From contig NC_061151.1 in assembly GCF_905220365.1 (NCBI RefSeq), positions 4,706,197 through 4,770,196 of the forward strand: a stretch of DNA of 64,000 nt, given 5' to 3'. The notes under the pieces were generated by a model, which was not told the origin of the DNA, searched no databases, and was given only the letters and a program-made list of their open reading frames with translations. The position numbers were made by a program, and so were the translations under genes. Origin of the DNA: Vanessa cardui. Taxonomy: Eukaryota; Arthropoda; Insecta; Lepidoptera; Nymphalidae. Positions 13,901 to 20,989 of the stretch are shown here, one piece after another; positions within the stretch are counted from its first letter, which is position 1; every line of letters begins with the position of its first letter.

Positions 13901-16900
13901 AGTTACCTTTTCGTGTGTATATGATAATGCATATCGTTTGAATAACGACGATTAAAATAAATATTCCAATACCAAGACCGATCCATAGTATATCTGAAAA
14001 AAACAACCCTTATAATGTGACGTATAGTACGACACAACTTAGATGTCGCATCGGCAAAATTCGTAAAACCGATCACATCCGAATTAAGTACGCTATACCA
14101 AGTTATCAATATTAATTTCTCATACGAATATGATCTTTGCGAAAACGTAATAACTTGTAATATCATATGACCTAATATATTCGTCAATTTGACGCGTGGA
14201 TTTACATGCACTTGCTTTCTCTGACGCGTGAATCTATAGCGACGAATAGCGTCGAATGGCGCGATAGGGAGCTATTTCTATTGGTTGTGTAAATCGGCAG
14301 TAATCAGTTTTAATTTCATTCCATTGCATTTTCCGATGTTACATCTAATTTGTGTCCGACTATACCTTATAAACAAAATACATTATGACGCTGGAATCGC
14401 GCTCTCATTGGTCAAAATTAATGACGCGCGCTGTCATCTGTCATTTCGCGTTACATATTTCCGTCCCTTTTCACGAAATCATCACACGTGCGTGGAAGCG
14501 AGAGGAAAGATGTTACAATCAAAATGCATGTTAGAAATATCACTGTAGGAAATCTACTTTTGATTACGAGAAATTGTAGCATTAATTTATTTATTTTTCA
14601 AGGTTCTTCAAGAAGACCATTACATCGTGAGATATTGGGACGATCTCTATTAACTCATTGCCTCCACTGGTGACAGGAGGGCTGGTTCGTTTTTTGCCCA
14701 GAGGATCGAAATTGCTATTCAACGGGGAAATGCTGCTAGCATTCTTGCTACCATTCCAACTAGTTTTAGTTCATATTTGCATATAATTAAGCATTTAATG
14801 TTATTAATACATTACTATGTATTTAATTTAACTTAAAAGAAAAAAAATGGAACAAGGTGATGCTTACTTATTCCAAGAGTATTTTCAACTACAGGTGCCG
14901 GCGCTGGAAATAAATAAATAAATGTAACAACATCACAGACATTACTCTGATCCCAATGTAAGTAACTAAAGCACTTGTGTTATAGAAAATTAGAAGTAAC
15001 ACCGGTACCACGGAGACCCAGACCCAAGACAATATAGAAGAAAACTAATGATAATCTACATCGACTCGGCCGGGAATCATACCCGGTACCTCGGAGTGGC
15101 GTAACCATGAAAACCGATGTCAAATTAATTGTTATTATATTTATTATGTTTGTAAACAACAGATTTTACTTGGAAAAAGAAAAAAAATGACTTACTCGTA
15201 GTCGTTTTCGTTTCTTTAGTTGGTTCTGGGACTGAAAAAAAACAATAATATATTTTTTTAAATTAGAAAACTCATTATCTGAAGTTTGGCGAAAAGGTTT
15301 AATATCTAATTTTTTTTTTAATTGTTGGATAAGAATTAGGCTAGATGATCCAGTGATTGGATCGCGTGTAACTTAACCGATGATGGCGGTCTTTACCTTA
15401 GATAAACACCACTGTATTTTCATACAGTTTGTTTTTATAATTAACTAACTGTGCCCGCGCTCTTGTATGCCTTTGAATGTAAGAAAAATAAATTATTGTA
15501 GCCTAAGTGACTCCCTTTTATATCAGTTATCTGCCTGTGAAAGTCCCGTCAAAATCGATCCAGCCGTTGCAGAGATTAGCCGGAACAAAAAGACAGACAG
15601 ACAGATCGACAAAAAATGTAATAAATGTCATTTTGGTATATGTACCGTGTACAAATATATATGCATTGAGTAAAAAAGGGCTATTTTAATATTACAAACA
15701 GACGCTCCAATTTTATTACATGTATAAATAGATTTTGTGTTCTGAAGGACAGCAGCATATTTTTATTTCAACGAGTTTCTGTTGCCCTAGAATAGTCTTA
15801 AGCCTAGCAGCAGTGGTGGGTGGAAGGTGGTCACATTAACACATATTACACCAGTTAATTTACAGTTCAAATACCTAAAGGCAGTTCACTGTTAGACGAT
15901 TTGCCAATCTACATTGGTAAATAAATAAGGGTAATAGAAAATATATTTACCTATTACAATTGGAGGTATTTGAATGCTATTATATCCCAGATCAAATCTT
16001 CGATTCAAAGTTGGGTTATAGATTAAATTACCTGTAAAAAATGGTGATATTAAGTTGAGTGAATATGTAGTGTCTTAGAGCAGAGATGCCCCAGTGGTTA
16101 GAACGCGTGCATCTTAACCGATAATTGCGGGTTCAAAAATTCTGCCACATGTGTATTCTACCAACCCGCATAGGAACAGCGTAGTGGAATATGTTCCAAA
16201 CCTTCTCCTTAAAAGGGAGAGGAGGCCTTAGCCCAGCAGTGGGAATTTACAGTCTTTTGTTGTTGTAGTGTCTTAAGCTTGCTATGGCCAAGTTGATCGT
16301 TCAAGGTAGGTCTACTCGGTAGAGTTTAGGAACCCATAGAGGGTCATCAATTAAATCGTGAGGTTCACAATATATACGTCATAGTTATGACAGGTTGAAC
16401 CGAGATGGTCCACGTTTAGAACCCTTACATCTGAACCGATGACTGCGGGTTCAAACCCAGGCAAGAACCACTGAATTTTCGTGTCCTTAATTTGTGTTTA
16501 TAAGTCTTCTCGAGTGAAAGAAAACATCGTGAGGAAACCTGCATGTGTCTATTTTCATCGAAATTCTGCCATATGTGCATTCCACCAACCTGCATTGAAA
16601 CAGCGTGGTGAAATATGTTCCGAACCCTCTCCTTAATGGAAGAGGAGGCCTTATCCCAGCAGTGGGAAATTTACAGGCTGTTACTTTACTTTAGGAAATT
16701 TTGGAAAGTTTTGAAAAATGATCTGGTCCATAATTACATCGACCAGAAGATCTAAGTCGGGCAAAACCGCGATCGGTAACTAGTGTTTCTAATTTTATTC
16801 ATACATTACGCTTATTACTTCCTGAGGAGCTAGAGGCTACAATCTCAAAACAGAATGAAAAAACAGTCAATAAACTTCTGGTTTTTCCACATACAGTACT

Positions 16901-19900
16901 TTAATATTATTTTTAGTATTCTACGTATTTAAAAGAACAACAAGCATGAACTGAAAGTAGTATTGCTGTCTTTGTCTAATTAATCATCTCATCGCGCTGA
17001 CAATATGAGTAAGCGTGAGAGATATATGTTTGTTTTTTAGTTTCATAGCTATCATCATTGTTTACAAGACCATAGTCATGTTTGACGCGAGCAATGTAAG
17101 GTTTTGTGTCTCGAGTTGTTTACTTGTATATATAATGTACTAGTTATTTGACCCGGCTTCACACGGGTAGAAAATAACTATGATGTATCGTATTACATAT
17201 ATCTCTTTGGTCTACATGATGCATGTTGTTTTTTTTTTTTTTTTATGGAATAGGTTGACGGACGAGCATATGAGCCACCTGATGATAAGTGGTCACCATC
17301 ACCCATAGACAATGACGCTGCAAGAAATATTAACTATTCCTTACATCGTCAATGCGCCACCAACCTTGGGAACTAAGATACTATGTCCCTTGTGCCTGTA
17401 GTTACACTGGCTCACTCACCCTTCAAACCGGAACACAACAATACTGAGTACCTACTGTTATTTGGCAGTAGAATAACTGATGACTGGGTGGCACCTACCC
17501 AGGCCGCATAACACAAAGCTCTACCACCAAGTAAATAATAAGCATGTATATAACTCCCAGTATTTATGATGTGTAGAACCCCAAAAATAACGTCTCAGGT
17601 CTCGAAGGGTTTTTTATATTGGACGAGCAATAGGCCAAACTGATGGTACGACATCGCTCAACGACAATGGCACTATAAGAAACATTTACCATTCTTTACA
17701 TCACCATGCCCTACCAACCTTGGGAACTAAGATGTTATGACTCTTTGTCTTACAGTACTGGCTCACTCACTCAAATTAGAACACAATAATACTGTAGTGT
17801 TATTTCGCGGTAGAATGTCTAATGAGTGGGTCCATATCCAAACAGGTTGGACAAAGATTTGCCACCAAGGTTGGTGGCGAATTGGCGCTAATTTCAATGG
17901 ACAATGGTGTCTTATCATTTACAAGTCTGTCTCCATATGCCATTAATAACAAACAATTTTATATTAAATAATTAATTTACACAAAATTATAATCAATTAT
18001 TCGTCATAACTTTCGTGAGTCAAACAGATATTAGACAAAATCACATACATTACTCTGATCCCAATGTAAGTCGCTAAAGCACTTGTGTTTTATTTATTTA
18101 TTTATTTATTTATTTATTGGATCGCCAACAAAGTATACACAAATACAGCCATTTAAATTAATACAATTAAGATGCTATGTGCTACCTCAGTTACAGGCAA
18201 CCACTTCATGCTGAAATAGTAACAGAGTGCATGTAATCACAAGTTAACATTTTGGTTTAAATACATTTTAGTTTAAATAAAGTGCATGGAGAACCAACAA
18301 CTATAAACTAAAATCTAAGCTTAATTAATTAATTATACATTTTTTAATTGTTTTTTTGAATTCAAGAGGCCTTCCTGAGAATATATCAATATTAGTATTT
18401 TTAAAAAGAGAGTTAAACTTTAATGTCATTCTATTCAAAGGTGAATAATGAGCGAGATTACTTTTGCATTTTTTTGTATTGAATGGAGTATACACGAGCC
18501 TTCTTGGGAGTTTTACTGGTGCATTAAAGTATAGTTTTGAAAGTAATTGCGGGCTGTCTATATCTTTATTTACCATTTTGAACAGAAATGTATGGTCAAG
18601 TATTTCTCTTCTGTTTTGTAGAGAATCAAGGTTAAAGTATTTTAATCGGTCAATGTAATGAGGGTGTGTTTTAGTTATGTTACAGCTGTAAGACAGGTGC
18701 CACAAAAATCTCTTTTGAACCCGTTCTATTCTTTTTATGTATACTTCATAATGTGGATTCCAAACATTGCTACAATATTCTAGCGTACTGCGTACTAAAG
18801 TGTTATAAAGATTAATTTTACTGGACACTTTTTTAAAGTCCCTACCATTACGTAATATGAATCCTAGTGTTTTAAAGCTTTTATTTATTATGTGATCAAT
18901 ATGCAGATGAAAGCGGAGCTTTGAGTCGAAGATTACTCCTAAGTCCCGAACACTGGTAACTTCCTTTAACTTTTTGTTTTTAAAAGTATAATAGTACACT
19001 AAGTCTGATTTGTTTCGTGAAAATCTAATAAAATGACATTTATCGATGTTCATAGACATGTTGTTATAGTCGCACCAGTCGCTAAGTTTGCCCAAGTCTT
19101 CATTCAGCAATTTAGCGTCATTAAGACTGTGAATAGGTTTCATAAGTTTAACATCATCGGCAAATAAATAGTAACGAGAATGGTTAAAACACAATGTAAG
19201 ATCGTTAATAAAAATGTTAAAAAATAATGGCCCAAGGTGGGAACCCTGTGGAACTCCAGATAAAACACTAAAAGATTCAGAAAAGTATCCTTTAACAGCT
19301 ACAATTGACCTTCGTTCACTCAAATATGAAGCACACCATTCTAAAATGCGTCCACATATACCGTGTCCCGAAAGCTTTGAGAGCAGTATCTTATGGTCAA
19401 CTCGATCGAACGCCTTGCTGAAGTCGGTATATACGACGTGGACTGGCACTTTAGCATCGATCGAGTCACATAAATCCTCGACGTAGGAAATCAAGTTAGT
19501 ATTTGTGGAGCGAGATCTATAAAAACCATGTTGATGCGGTGAAATAAGTTGTTTTACATGCCATGCAATATAAGGATATAACAGGGATTCCAGTACTTTA
19601 CCAAGAATTGATAACAAGGATATCGGTCTATAATTATTTATTTGATTGGGGTCTCCGGATTTAAAAATAGGTATTACTAAGGATATTTTCCAATATGTAG
19701 GAAAAATACCCGTGGAAAGTGATGTATTAAATATATGGTAAAGCGGGGCCGTTAATGCATCAGCGCAATTAACAATAAAGTAAGATGGAATACCATCGAA
19801 ACCTGCTCCTTTAGATGGATTGAGACTTTTTAACGCTTTATGTATTTCCTTATGAGACAAAATTATAGAACTGATAGTCCCAGATGAAGCTTCATGAGCA

Positions 19901-20789
19901 GCATGAGTAGTTCTATTTAAATTTGAAGTATTTGTACTATAATAGGATAAGAAGTTAGTAGCAAAGAGATTACATATTTCGTTACCACTATTAGCAACTT
20001 GAGTATCAAGATACATTTGGGAAGGAAACTCGGTACTTTTTTTCCTTTTAGACTGTATGTAGGTGTAAAAAAGCTTGGCGTTCTTGGATAGAGAAGACTC
20101 AAGAAGTTCTAAATAATTATTGTAACATTCGGTTTGAAGATGTTCACATCTAGATCTTAACAACTTAAAAGACAAAACGTCGAGAGGATTTCCATACTTG
20201 CCTGCTCTGATTCTATATTTGTTTTTTTCTCGCAAAAGTCTAATTAGATTTTTTGAAAACCATACGGGATAACGATTTTTATTAAAATTCTTTTTGGGAA
20301 CATACATACCAATTAAGACTCGAAGGACTGCATAAAAAGATGCAACCATCTCGTTTACATCTCCACACTTTGAAAATTTATCATCCCAATCTATATTTTG
20401 TAAAGCCTTGTAGTGTTATGGAAAATCAGATGTAACGACGGTACCACAAACACCCAGACCCAAGACAACATAGAAAACGAATGATAATCTACATTGACTT
20501 TGGACCTCGGAGTGGCGTACCCATGAAAACAGGTGTACACACCACTCGACCACGGGGGTCGTCATAGTCATATAGTCATATAACACATGCAGTTTGACGT
20601 ATCTAATTGTTGTATGTACCACTCATAGAACAGGTAAAGCAGATTTAAATGCACATTCCAAACGAAAATTCCAATAAAAAAAACAACTGTCTAGGCAATC
20701 AATCCAATCTTTGGATAAAGAAAATATAACTTACTTCCGTTGGCGAAAATAAATCCGAATAAATGGAACACAACAAAACAACAATACAT
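1933..20789 (-). CDS. Spliced gene for an unrecognised 317-aa single-pass type I membrane protein (15 coding exons, all introns phase 1)
   Basis: Seen: 15 minus-strand exons with AG acceptors and GT donors join to one open frame of 954 nt (317 aa plus stop). All 14 introns are phase 1 and every split codon is sense. Residues 1-18 form a hydrophobic signal peptide. Residues 19-70 are a short ectodomain with a Thr/Pro stretch. Residues 71-94 are a transmembrane helix followed by basic residues. Residues 99-317 are a basic, proline-rich tail with a KKPPPPP motif (about 154-160) and an acidic end near SDDEW. Inference: a plasma-membrane protein whose tail may bind SH3 or WW partners. An in-frame TAA lies nine codons before the ATG, which supports the start. 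Exon lengths of 36-96 nt that are all multiples of three favour alternative splicing. I do not recognise the family. A retroposon cargo is unlikely because no coding repeat matches these exons. No clear AATAAA follows the stop. Confidence 0.82.
2155..2300 (+). repeat. MITE E, left half only
   Basis: Resembles the left TIR and adjoining interior of the E copies at 7095, 14027 and 32415 ('acttagatgtagcatcg', 'atgatctttatacaaa'). No right TIR. Sits in the last intron of the host gene. Confidence 0.5.
2391..2630. repeat. Rearranged family R copy
   Basis: The left part (to about 2510) matches R on the minus strand; the right part ('aggtggccaattaggccgcc') matches the R 3' end on the plus strand. 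A broken or back-to-back copy. Confidence 0.5.
2752..2802 (-). CDS. Exon 14: tail segment
   Basis: 51 nt, phase 1-1, acceptor ATTTTCACAG, donor GTAATA (an alternative GTGGTA lies 3 nt earlier, same phase). It encodes 16 residues (283-298), RAPSPKLPRPRYENES, again Pro/Arg-rich. Confidence 0.72.
2950..3200 (+). pseudogene. RTE-type LINE 3' end fragment
   Basis: Closely parallels the last ~230 bp of the intact frame at 34146-34946 (WYGHVMRR, RWMDCVKDD and CCADP regions) but with small deletions and stops. It ends in the same 'ggataaggacaggagga' tail. It lies in an intron of the host gene, opposite strand. Confidence 0.7.
3236..3485 (+). mobile_element. Family J: 3' end of a Jockey-type LINE
   Basis: Begins with codons for DDKKAWS-stop, then the 3'UTR with 'ttcttgccggttcttctcgg' and an end 'aataaagtttattttgattt'. 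The same unit recurs at 4320, 10317, 12585, 26955, 35845, 40135 and 41745. A severely 5'-truncated insertion. Confidence 0.7.
3570..3618. repeat. Imperfect 24-bp hairpin
   Basis: Arms starting AGGCCCA and ending TGGGCCT pair with about four mismatches around 'ttgacaa'. No gene signal in the surrounding 3489-3790. Confidence 0.5.
3620..4310. other. No gene or recognised repeat seen
   Basis: AT-rich intronic sequence of the host gene. Only short unsupported open frames. Confidence 0.4.
4320..4545 (+). mobile_element. Family J LINE 3' end
   Basis: Starts near 'gactgccaggcaggatat', includes the 'ttcttctcggtagaatctac' block and ends with a 'ttgatttt' tail. Truncated insertion in an intron. Confidence 0.6.
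4892..5202 (-). repeat. SINE A, near full length
   Basis: Minus-strand copy. The tRNA-like head (5140-5202) carries A box 'cccagtggttagaac' and B box 'gggttcaaacc'. The tail at the low-coordinate end is (GTT)n. Its head lies 52 bp from exon 13. Confidence 0.85.
5255..5299 (-). CDS. Exon 13: short helical tail segment
   Basis: 45 nt, phase 1-1, acceptor TTTAATTACAG, donor GTGAGT. It encodes 14 residues, ENSELLSKLKRRAA (268-281), a likely short amphipathic helix. A SINE A copy ends about 52 bp past the donor. Confidence 0.75.
5450..5910 (+). mobile_element. Helitron-like element with CTAGT end
   Basis: Starts near 'ctacatattataaaacaaag', shares 'cggattttcatgaggttttcac' style sequence with 29567-29740, and ends at 'gggtcgctagttg'. 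Known lepidopteran Helitrons end in CTRR/CTAG and insert at AT. Includes a (TA)n run at about 5688-5709. Confidence 0.55.
6021..6107 (-). CDS. Exon 12: basic proline-containing tail segment
   Basis: 87 nt, phase 1-1, acceptor TTTGATTTCAG, donor GTAATT. It encodes 28 residues (239-266) with PTRSRKNS and RPKHITPAQIVP. RSRKNS resembles a basophilic kinase site (inference). Confidence 0.8.
6160..6395 (-). repeat. SINE A, internally deleted
   Basis: The 'cctgtaaatttcccactgct' tail side, the 'cacatgcaggtttcctcacg' middle and the B-box side are present. The stretch with the 'ttggaacatattcc' block is missing. Confidence 0.75.
6593..6880 (+). repeat. Family R copy
   Basis: ~285 bp starting near 'ggtggtagggctttgtgc' and ending 'cctataccataaaaaa'. 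Non-coding with an A-rich 3' end; no tRNA-like boxes. At least a dozen relatives occur in the window. Confidence 0.85.
6959..7021 (-). CDS. Exon 11: tail segment
   Basis: 63 nt, phase 1-1, acceptor TTTCCTTTCAG, donor GTTCTC (non-consensus after GT). It encodes 20 residues (218-237) with RDPKPQRNRSPMPLP. The weak donor makes this a candidate for regulated skipping. Confidence 0.72.
7095..7465. mobile_element. MITE E with ~35-bp TIRs
   Basis: Ends 'gtacgacacaacttagatgt' and its near reverse complement at 7432-7465. No coding capacity. An internal ~38-bp tandem duplication ('ttgagtatgctatcctaaat' at about 7153 and 7190) makes this copy longer than those at 14027 and 32415. Confidence 0.8.
7748..7890 (-). 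repeat. Helitron-like family I fragment
   Basis: Reverse orientation of the 1676 unit: 'ccagtcaaaatcggttcagc' then 'gattagtcggaacaaacag'. Confidence 0.45.
8081..8371 (-). repeat. SINE A, full length
   Basis: tRNA-like head at 8310-8371, tail 'gtaacagcctgtaaat' at the left. The head ends about 28 bp from the donor of exon 10. Confidence 0.85.
8399..8473 (-). CDS. Exon 10: tail segment
   Basis: 75 nt, phase 1-1, acceptor TTTTTTACAG, donor GTAAGT. It encodes 24 residues (193-216) with basic RNRER and PTPKEIGY. A SINE A copy ends about 28 bp past the donor. Confidence 0.8.
8637..8912 (+). repeat. Family R copy
   Basis: Full-length, ending 'cctataccataaaaaa'. Its end is 36 bp from exon 9. Confidence 0.85.
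8948..9025 (-). CDS. Exon 9: proline-rich tail segment
   Basis: 78 nt, phase 1-1, acceptor TATGCCTCAG, donor GTACAT. It encodes 25 residues (167-191), about one third proline, with NPLPEPL and IPPRTVP. Confidence 0.8.
9508..9786 (+). repeat. Family R copy
   Basis: Full-length, from 'acttggtggtagggctttgt' to 'cctataccacaaaaaa'. Any open frame here is repeat-derived. Confidence 0.85.
10127..10162 (-). CDS. Exon 8: 36-nt micro-exon with poly-proline motif
   Basis: 36 nt, phase 1-1, acceptor TTTTTCCAG, donor GTAAGT. It encodes KPPPPPIETLP (residues 155-165). With the preceding Lys it forms a KKPPPPP motif of the type bound by SH3 or EVH1 domains (inference). Skipping this exon would remove the motif and keep the frame. 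Confidence 0.8.
10317..10560 (+). mobile_element. Family J LINE 3' end
   Basis: Codes DDKKAWS-stop at its start, as at 3236, then the 3'UTR and a 'gatttgattt' tail. Confidence 0.7.
10680..10775 (-). CDS. Exon 7: cytoplasmic tail
   Basis: 96 nt, the longest coding exon, phase 1-1, acceptor ACATTTAG, donor GTAAGT. It encodes residues 123-153, including RYSKTPGK, KTPENIE and HYESLPEL. Tyr, Ser and Thr-Pro positions are possible phosphosites (inference). Confidence 0.8.
10795..11010 (+). repeat. Family P repeat
   Basis: Begins 'cctcattgcctccactggtg' and ends 'tatgttagtaaataaataat'. Also at 14651, 31195 (reverse) and 45745 (reverse). An A-rich (TAAA)n end suggests retroposition. Starts 20 bp past the acceptor side of exon 7. 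Confidence 0.65.
11016..11246 (-). repeat. SINE B, full length
   Basis: tRNA-like head on the minus strand at 11160-11246: A box 'tggtcgagtgg', B box 'gggttcgattccc'. The tail shares 'tgatgttgtctcatact'. Paired with the inverted copy at 11334. Confidence 0.85.
11334..11540 (+). repeat. SINE B, plus strand
   Basis: 'gacctccgtggttgagtaat' head through 'atgtatgtgatgttgctcaa'. Part of the B box is deleted ('actccgaggtaaaaaagttc'). Inverted relative to 11016-11246. Confidence 0.8.
11876..11944 (-). CDS. Exon 6: membrane-proximal cytoplasmic segment
   Basis: 69 nt, phase 1-1, acceptor TGTTTACAG, donor GTGAGC. It encodes 22 charged residues (KLARRTIEDIIRTKELIRDD and on), likely an amphipathic helix just inside the membrane. 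Confidence 0.8.
12158..12366 (+). repeat. SINE A, 3' two thirds with small insertion
   Basis: From 'cgtgaggaaacctacatgtg' to 'aggctggtac'. About 35 bp ('aaaaaagtaaagtac...tttcc') interrupts the copy near 12256-12290. Confidence 0.75.
12585..12733 (+). mobile_element. Family J LINE 3' end, short
   Basis: 3'UTR only: 'ttcttgccggttcttctcgg' to 'aagtttattttgatttgatt'. Confidence 0.65.
13106..13362 (+). mobile_element. Helitron-like family G
   Basis: 'gtatgaaacaaagtcgct' to 'ccagggcgggtcgcc'. It contains 'tttaatagatagagtgattc', shared by all G copies. It is followed directly by a second G-like start ('tacatagtataaaaacaaag' at about 13365). Confidence 0.65.
13523..13831 (+). mobile_element. hAT-like MITE (hAT-M) with 8-bp target duplication
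   Basis: The ends resemble CAATGATRTTCTARTAAAC in inverted orientation. ATTGTACT flanks both sides (13515-13522 and 13832-13839). 309 bp, no coding capacity. Relatives at 20990 and 62690. The 8-bp duplication and CA start fit the hAT superfamily. Confidence 0.82.
13907..13993 (-). CDS. Exon 5: transmembrane helix
   Basis: 87 nt, phase 1-1, acceptor TTTTTTTCAG, donor GTAACT. It encodes about 24 hydrophobic residues (Ile, Leu, Val, Gly) starting ILWIGLGIGIF and closing with YTRK, a positive stop-transfer signal (residues 71-98). With the signal peptide this predicts N-out, C-in topology. Confidence 0.85.
14027..14361. mobile_element. MITE E with ~35-bp TIRs
   Basis: TIRs 'tagtacgacacaacttag' and its reverse complement, flanked by TA. 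~335 bp, no coding capacity. It lies 34 bp from the acceptor side of exon 5. Confidence 0.8.
14651..14815 (+). repeat. Family P repeat, shortened
   Basis: 'ctcattgcctccactggtga' to 'catttaatgttattaata'. Lacks part of the middle present at 10795. Confidence 0.6.
14868..14903 (-). CDS. Exon 4: 36-nt micro-exon, juxtamembrane ectodomain
   Basis: 36 nt, acceptor ATTTCCAG, donor GTAAGC, phase 1-1. It encodes PAPVVENTLGI (residues 59-69), the last ectodomain segment before the membrane helix of exon 5. Confidence 0.78.
14920..15120 (-). repeat. SINE B, head truncated
   Basis: Tail at the low side, B box near 15075 ('cgggaatcatacccggtac'). The outermost head is missing. Confidence 0.75.
15196..15231 (-). 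CDS. Exon 3: 36-nt micro-exon, Thr/Pro ectodomain stalk
   Basis: 36 nt between a T-rich acceptor ending TTCAG and donor GTAAGT, phase 1-1. It encodes PEPTKETKTTT (residues 47-57), a likely O-glycosylated stalk. It is one of three exons of exactly 36 nt in this gene, each skippable without a frameshift. Confidence 0.78.
15450..15670 (-). repeat. Helitron-like family I
   Basis: Minus orientation: 'tgtgcccgcgctcttgt' end, then 'aagtcccgtcaaaatcgatc' and 'gagattagccggaacaaa'. The open frames here are not genes. Confidence 0.5.
15951..16031 (-). CDS. Exon 2: N-terminal ectodomain
   Basis: 81 nt, phase 1 in and out, acceptor TTTTTACAG and donor GTAAAT. It adds 26 full codons (residues 20-45), polar with several Asn, Tyr and Ile and no Cys, so no disulphide-stabilised domain is suggested. 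It is preceded by a 4.7-kb intron that holds several SINEs and a nested LINE. Confidence 0.8.
16078..16262 (+). repeat. SINE A with internal deletion
   Basis: Good A and B boxes (16090-16135), then a direct jump from 'gcgggttcaaa' to 'aattctgccacatgtg'. Ends at 'acagtcttttgttgttg'. Confidence 0.8.
16406..16690 (+). repeat. SINE A, full length
   Basis: Head 'gaaccgagatggtccac', B box 'gcgggttcaaacccaggc', tail 'caggctgttactttacttta'. The A box has a small deletion. Confidence 0.82.
17235..17533 (-). repeat. Family R copy
   Basis: Full-length on the minus strand, from the poly(T) at 17230-17245 to 'aaagctctaccaccaag'. Confidence 0.85.
17610..17945 (-). repeat. Diverged family R copy
   Basis: 'accaaccttgggaactaaga' and 'aacacaataatactg' remain; the rest has drifted. 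The 69-aa open frame here is repeat-derived. Confidence 0.6.
18031..18089 (-). repeat. SINE B, tail part (split by LINE)
   Basis: Continues at 20413 after removal of the LINE. The split falls inside 'gcacttgtgttatgg'. Confidence 0.85.
18090..20412 (-). mobile_element. 5'-truncated non-LTR retrotransposon inserted into SINE B
   Basis: Runs from a (TTTA)n tail (minus-strand 3' end, 18090-18118) to an abrupt 5' end at 20412. GTGTT occurs on both flanks (18085-18089 and 20413-20417) as a short target duplication. The coding frame is open right up to the 5' break, starting in the endonuclease-RT linker, so the element was truncated on insertion. It lies in intron 1 of the host gene, same strand. 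Confidence 0.9.
18325..20412 (-). CDS. Intact reverse transcriptase frame of non-LTR retrotransposon, N-terminus missing
   Basis: The frame has no stop from the insertion breakpoint to the stop at 18325 (674 aa from the first Met at 20349). RT blocks in order (residues counted from that Met): IPIFKSGDPNQINNYRPISL (about 220-240), DFSKAFDRVDH (about 310), SGVPQGSHLGPLFFNIFIND (about 365-385), the catalytic FADDVKLM (about 400) and the thumb with LGVIFDSKL and LEYCSNVW (about 470-540). All catalytic Asp residues are present. The endonuclease domain is absent. Best fit is the Jockey/CR1 group of LINEs; the exact clade is not certain. An intact frame plus clean junctions implies a young insertion, but without a promoter or endonuclease it is probably immobile. 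Confidence 0.9.
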   Translation of the reverse strand, partial: YKALQNIDWDDKFSKCGDVNEMVASFYAVLRVLIGMYVPKKNFNKNRYPVWFSKNLIRLLREKNKYRIRAGKYGNPLDVLSFKLLRSRCEHLQTECYNNYLELLESSLSKNAKLFYTYIQSKRKKSTEFPSQMYLDTQVANSGNEICNLFATNFLSYYSTNTSNLNRTTHAAHEASSGTISSIILSHKEIHKALKSLNPSKGAGFDGIPSYFIVNCADALTAPLYHIFNTSLSTGIFPTYWKISLVIPIFKSGDPNQINNYRPISLLSILGKVLESLLYPYIAWHVKQLISPHQHGFYRSRSTNTNLISYVEDLCDSIDAKVPVHVVYTDFSKAFDRVDHKILLSKLSGHGICGRILEWCASYLSERRSIVAVKGYFSESFSVLSGVPQGSHLGPLFFNIFINDLTLCFNHSRYYLFADDVKLMKPIHSLNDAKLLNEDLGKLSDWCDYNNMSMNIDKCHFIRFSRNKSDLVYYYTFKNKKLKEVTSVRDLGVIFDSKLRFHLHIDHIINKSFKTLGFILRNGRDFKKVSSKINLYNTLVRSTLEYCSNVWNPHYEVYIKRIERVQKRFLWHLSYSCNITKTHPHYIDRLKYFNLDSLQNRREILDHTFLFKMVNKDIDSPQLLSKLYFNAPVKLPRRLVYTPFNTKKCKSNLAHYSPLNRMTLKFNSLFKNTNIDIFSGRPLEFKKTIKKCIIN
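20413..20565 (-). repeat. SINE B, head part (split by LINE)
   Basis: Holds the tRNA-like head at 20495-20565 ('ggtcgagtggtgtgtac' on the minus strand). It lacks the usual 'gggttcgattcccggc' B-box segment. Confidence 0.8.
20735..20789 (-). CDS. Exon 1: start codon and signal peptide
   Basis: ATG at 20789 opens 18 codons rich in Phe, Val, Ile and Cys and ending near FANG, a classical signal peptide. The exon ends one base into a Ser codon at a consensus donor (GTAAGT). An in-frame TAA lies nine codons upstream with no other Met between, so this is the first possible start. The untranslated part of the exon extends to higher coordinates, and its 5' limit cannot be seen. Confidence 0.8.
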
Positions 20790-20989
20790 ATTAGCACTCA
20801 ACAATATATTTTAAAACAACAATATAACTCGTAATGGGGAATTAATATTACTTATGCGAATTGACACTATATCTGAACTTTTAGAATCGTAGGCTGACCA
20901 TGATTCAGTGGCAAATATCTGTCCTGAAATATACGACCTTTTTGCGCTTGGACAAGATCTTGATATATGTATAATATATAACCTCTCTT

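Noticed and set aside
14285..14673. 87-aa and 61-aa plus frames
   Set aside because: Span the end of MITE E and family P; no coding signal.
16078..16140. tRNA-like A and B boxes
   Set aside because: These belong to SINE heads, here and in all similar places; no intact cloverleaf or acceptor stem was found.
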